The position numbers and the translations under genes are program-made. Below, piece by piece: positions 5,790-6,840 of a stretch of DNA of 6,840 nt. The notes beneath the pieces are model-generated. The model was not told the DNA's origin. It saw only the letters and a program-made list of their open reading frames with translations, and ran no database searches. Source of the stretch: Deltaproteobacteria bacterium (GTDB taxonomy: Bacteria > Myxococcota > XYA12-FULL-58-9 > JAUUZB01); the NCBI GenBank assembly GCA_030590185.1, contig JAUUZB010000210.1, positions 1 to 6,840 on the forward strand. Reading direction: 5' to 3'. Every line of letters starts with the position of its first letter. The stretch's first letter is position 1.

Positions 5790-6497
5790 GTGTCCGTTGC
5801 CCGGGCGGCTGTTGACAGTCTGCTCGTCGCCCTGTTCCCACCCCGTTGTGGTGCCTGCGAGGCGTGGCTCGCGGCGCGGCCGCGGTTGGGGTTGTGCGAG
5901 CCCTGCCACGAGGTGCTCGAGCTCAACGACCGGGTGCGCTGCGAGCGCTGCGATCTGCCCGGCGAGGTCACGCTCTGCGAGCGTTGCGCCCGTCAATTGC
6001 CGGCCTTTGAGCGCCTGCGGGCGCCCTGGGTGTACGGCGGCCCAATGGCGGATCTGGTGGTCGCCACGAAGTTCCACGGCCGCGAGGATCTGGCCGCGGC
6101 CCTCGGCAGGCTCCTGGCCGAGGATGGGGCCGCACGCTCACTCGCGGCCGGGGCGTCGGCGCTGGTGCCGGTGCCACTCGGTCGACGCCGGCAGCGGGAG
6201 CGGGGTTACAATCAGAGCGCGGTGATCGCCCGGGTCGTTGGGGCGGCCTGGGGCCTGCCGGTGCGTTATGACCTGCGCCGGACGCGGGATACCCAGCCCC
6301 AGAGCGATCTTCCCCTGGACCAGCGGCGTGACAACGTGCGCGCCGCATTCGTGGCTCGCGGGGCGCTCAGCGGCAAGGTCGTGCTGGTGGATGACGTGGT
6401 CACCTCCGGCGAAACCGTGTCGCAGGCCGCCGCAGCCCTCACCGCCGCGGGCGCCGAGCCGGTGGCGGTGGTAGCCGTGGCGCGGGCTGAGTATTAG
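5790..6497 (+). CDS. comF: ComF family protein (zinc-ribbon plus phosphoribosyltransferase domain)
   Basis: The protein has 235 residues from GTG 5790, with a weak AAGAG at 5778-5782. The N-terminal part holds four CxxC pairs: Cys20/23, 36/39, 51/54 and 63/66. This is the double zinc-binding module typical of ComF/GntX proteins, following the usual LFPPRCGAC opening. The C-terminal part is a type I phosphoribosyltransferase fold: LVPVPLGRRRQRERGYNQS (125-143), then TQPQSDLPLDQRRDNVRAAF (168-187), then the PRPP-binding signature VVLVDDVVTSGET (197-209). Length is normal for the family. In naturally transformable bacteria ComF acts in the cytoplasm in DNA uptake; elsewhere its role is uncertain, and competence is not shown by anything else here. 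It lies 24 bases behind the HEAT lipoprotein, so it is probably co-transcribed, an unexpected pairing. All key motifs look intact. Confidence 0.93.
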   Translation: MSVARAAVDSLLVALFPPRCGACEAWLAARPRLGLCEPCHEVLELNDRVRCERCDLPGEVTLCERCARQLPAFERLRAPWVYGGPMADLVVATKFHGREDLAAALGRLLAEDGAARSLAAGASALVPVPLGRRRQRERGYNQSAVIARVVGAAWGLPVRYDLRRTRDTQPQSDLPLDQRRDNVRAAFVARGALSGKVVLVDDVVTSGETVSQAAAALTAAGAEPVAVVAVARAEY

Positions 6498-6528
6498 TGC
6501 GTTTGTGTAAGTATGAATCTAACTCTGG

Positions 6529-6558
6529 TTGACAACTTGGGATTTGCGATCGTACGCT
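6529..6558 (+). promoter_or_regulatory. Candidate promoter with consensus -35 box
   Basis: A perfect TTGACA (6529-6534) is followed after 18 bases by TACGCT (6553-6558), which keeps the key T, A and final T of the -10 box. The -35 lies inside the small palindrome GTTGACAAC (6528-6536). It would drive the exported protein gene starting at 6676, leaving a leader of about 110 bases. Confidence 0.3.
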
Positions 6559-6581
6559 GATCGCCGCGAGGAGTTGCGATC
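6544..6581. repeat. Direct repeats TTGCGATC with an inverted GATCGC between: operator-like
   Basis: TTGCGATC occurs at 6544-6551 and again at 6574-6581, exactly 30 bases apart. GATCGC at 6559-6564 is the inverted partner of the GCGATC core, separated from the first copy by 7 bases. The first copy lies in the spacer of the upstream candidate promoter, and the second overlaps the -35 of the downstream one. This placement fits a repressor or activator binding site, but no binding protein is identified. Confidence 0.4.
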
Positions 6582-6601
6582 TCGTGGCCACCGGGTACAC
6601 T
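6574..6601 (+). promoter_or_regulatory. Second candidate promoter upstream of the exported protein gene
   Basis: TTGCGA (6574-6579, four of six matches) is separated by 16 bases from TACACT (6596-6601, four of six matches including TA and final T). A start near 6608 would place the inverted repeats at 6605-6648 at the very beginning of the transcript. It is an alternative to, or works in tandem with, the TTGACA promoter upstream. Confidence 0.35.
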
Positions 6602-6604
6602 AGG

Positions 6605-6648
6605 GTGGTTGGAATAACCACACGCCCCCCCTAGCGGGTAGGGTGTGG
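6605..6648 (+). promoter_or_regulatory. Possible leader with two competing hairpins
   Basis: GTGGTT (6605-6610) can pair with AACCAC (6616-6621) across the 5-base loop GGAAT. CCACAC (6618-6623) can instead pair with GTGTGG (6643-6648), helped by inner CCC/GGG pairs. The two stems share bases 6618-6621, so only one can form at a time. The region ends 15 bases before the ribosome binding site GGGGA (6663-6667). No terminator T-run follows, so any effect would more likely be on translation. The rest of spacer 6498-6675 shows no gene and no terminator for comF. Confidence 0.25.
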
Positions 6649-6675
6649 GAATCATTATTGCCGGGGATGTTTAGA

Positions 6676-6840
6676 ATGTCTCAGTCGAGCCTCACCAAAG
6701 CCTTCTTGATTGCCTCCCTAGCGGGAGCCGTCACCTTCGCATTTGGGTGCGGGACCCGTATCGGTGGTGGTCCAACCGACGACGGGGATCAGGATTCGAT
6801 CGATTGCGTCGACTCCAGCGAGTGCGATGGCGTCGAGGAA
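6676..6840 (+). CDS. Exported, probably lipid-anchored Cys/Asp-rich protein, N-terminal fragment (runs off window)
   Basis: Fifty-five residues are visible from ATG 6676, which has GGGGA at 6663-6667 eight bases upstream; the in-frame ATG 6667 would overlap that site. The start MSQSSLTKAFLIASLAGAVT is a signal sequence with one Lys and a hydrophobic core, leading to AFGC at 22-25. Cys25 could be the lipidated residue, but the -3 position is Ala rather than the usual Leu, so the lipobox is imperfect. After a Gly-rich spacer (GTRIGGG) come Asp-rich residues 34-55 with Cys44 and Cys50 in DCVDSSECDG. This resembles the start of the Cys/Asp-rich repeat regions common in secreted myxobacterial proteins and may bind calcium or form disulfides. 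The function is unknown and most of the protein lies beyond the edge. The preceding 178-base spacer and candidate promoters suggest its own transcription unit. Confidence 0.7.
   Translation, partial: MSQSSLTKAFLIASLAGAVTFAFGCGTRIGGGPTDDGDQDSIDCVDSSECDGVEE

Noticed and set aside
4818..6077. 419-residue minus-strand open frame opposite the HEAT lipoprotein and comF
   Set aside because: It crosses two well-supported plus-strand genes and shows no family motif.

Overview
The window is GC-rich, densely coding bacterial DNA. It best fits a Gram-negative deltaproteobacterium-like organism, probably Myxococcota. The clues are a PEGA-domain membrane protein, two exported HEAT-repeat proteins (one a lipoprotein), an ECF sigma factor with a zinc-type anti-sigma factor, and the start of a secreted protein with a Cys/Asp-rich segment. 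The taxon is inferred from gene style only. I see no rRNA, tRNA, CRISPR array, transposase or other mobile element, and no gene-free stretch longer than about 250 bases.

Layout. (1) 1-266, minus strand: N-terminus of DNA gyrase subunit A, cut by the window edge just before the quinolone-resistance region. (2) 267-416: divergent spacer with an imperfect inverted repeat. (3) 417-1016, plus: single-pass membrane protein with a PEGA domain and a Lys/Arg tail. It converges on the next operon, and the two stop codons share one CTAG. (4) 1013-2658, minus: a three-gene cassette read right to left as ECF sigma factor, zinc-containing membrane anti-sigma factor, and small exported protein. The first two genes are 4 bases apart and the last two overlap by 23 bases. 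(5) 2860-3957, minus: exported soluble HEAT-repeat protein, 201 bases upstream of the sigma gene and on the same strand. (6) 3958-4208: divergent promoter region. (7) 4209-5765, plus: large HEAT-repeat lipoprotein, followed after 24 bases by a ComF-family phosphoribosyltransferase (5790-6497). (8) 6498-6675: a repeat-rich regulatory region with two candidate promoters, direct and inverted repeats and a possible leader hairpin. (9) 6676 to the edge, plus: start of an exported, probably lipid-anchored, Cys/Asp-rich protein.

How the genes may work together. The sigma/anti-sigma/exported-protein cassette looks like an envelope-sensing circuit. The anti-sigma factor spans the inner membrane, with its zinc domain inside and a short beta-rich domain outside. 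The co-translated exported protein could act in the same compartment. The two HEAT proteins are likely envelope scaffolds, one free and one lipid-anchored, fired from one divergent region. Whether they belong to the sigma factor's regulon is inference. The gyrA and comF genes are housekeeping or competence-type neighbours with no obvious link to the envelope genes.
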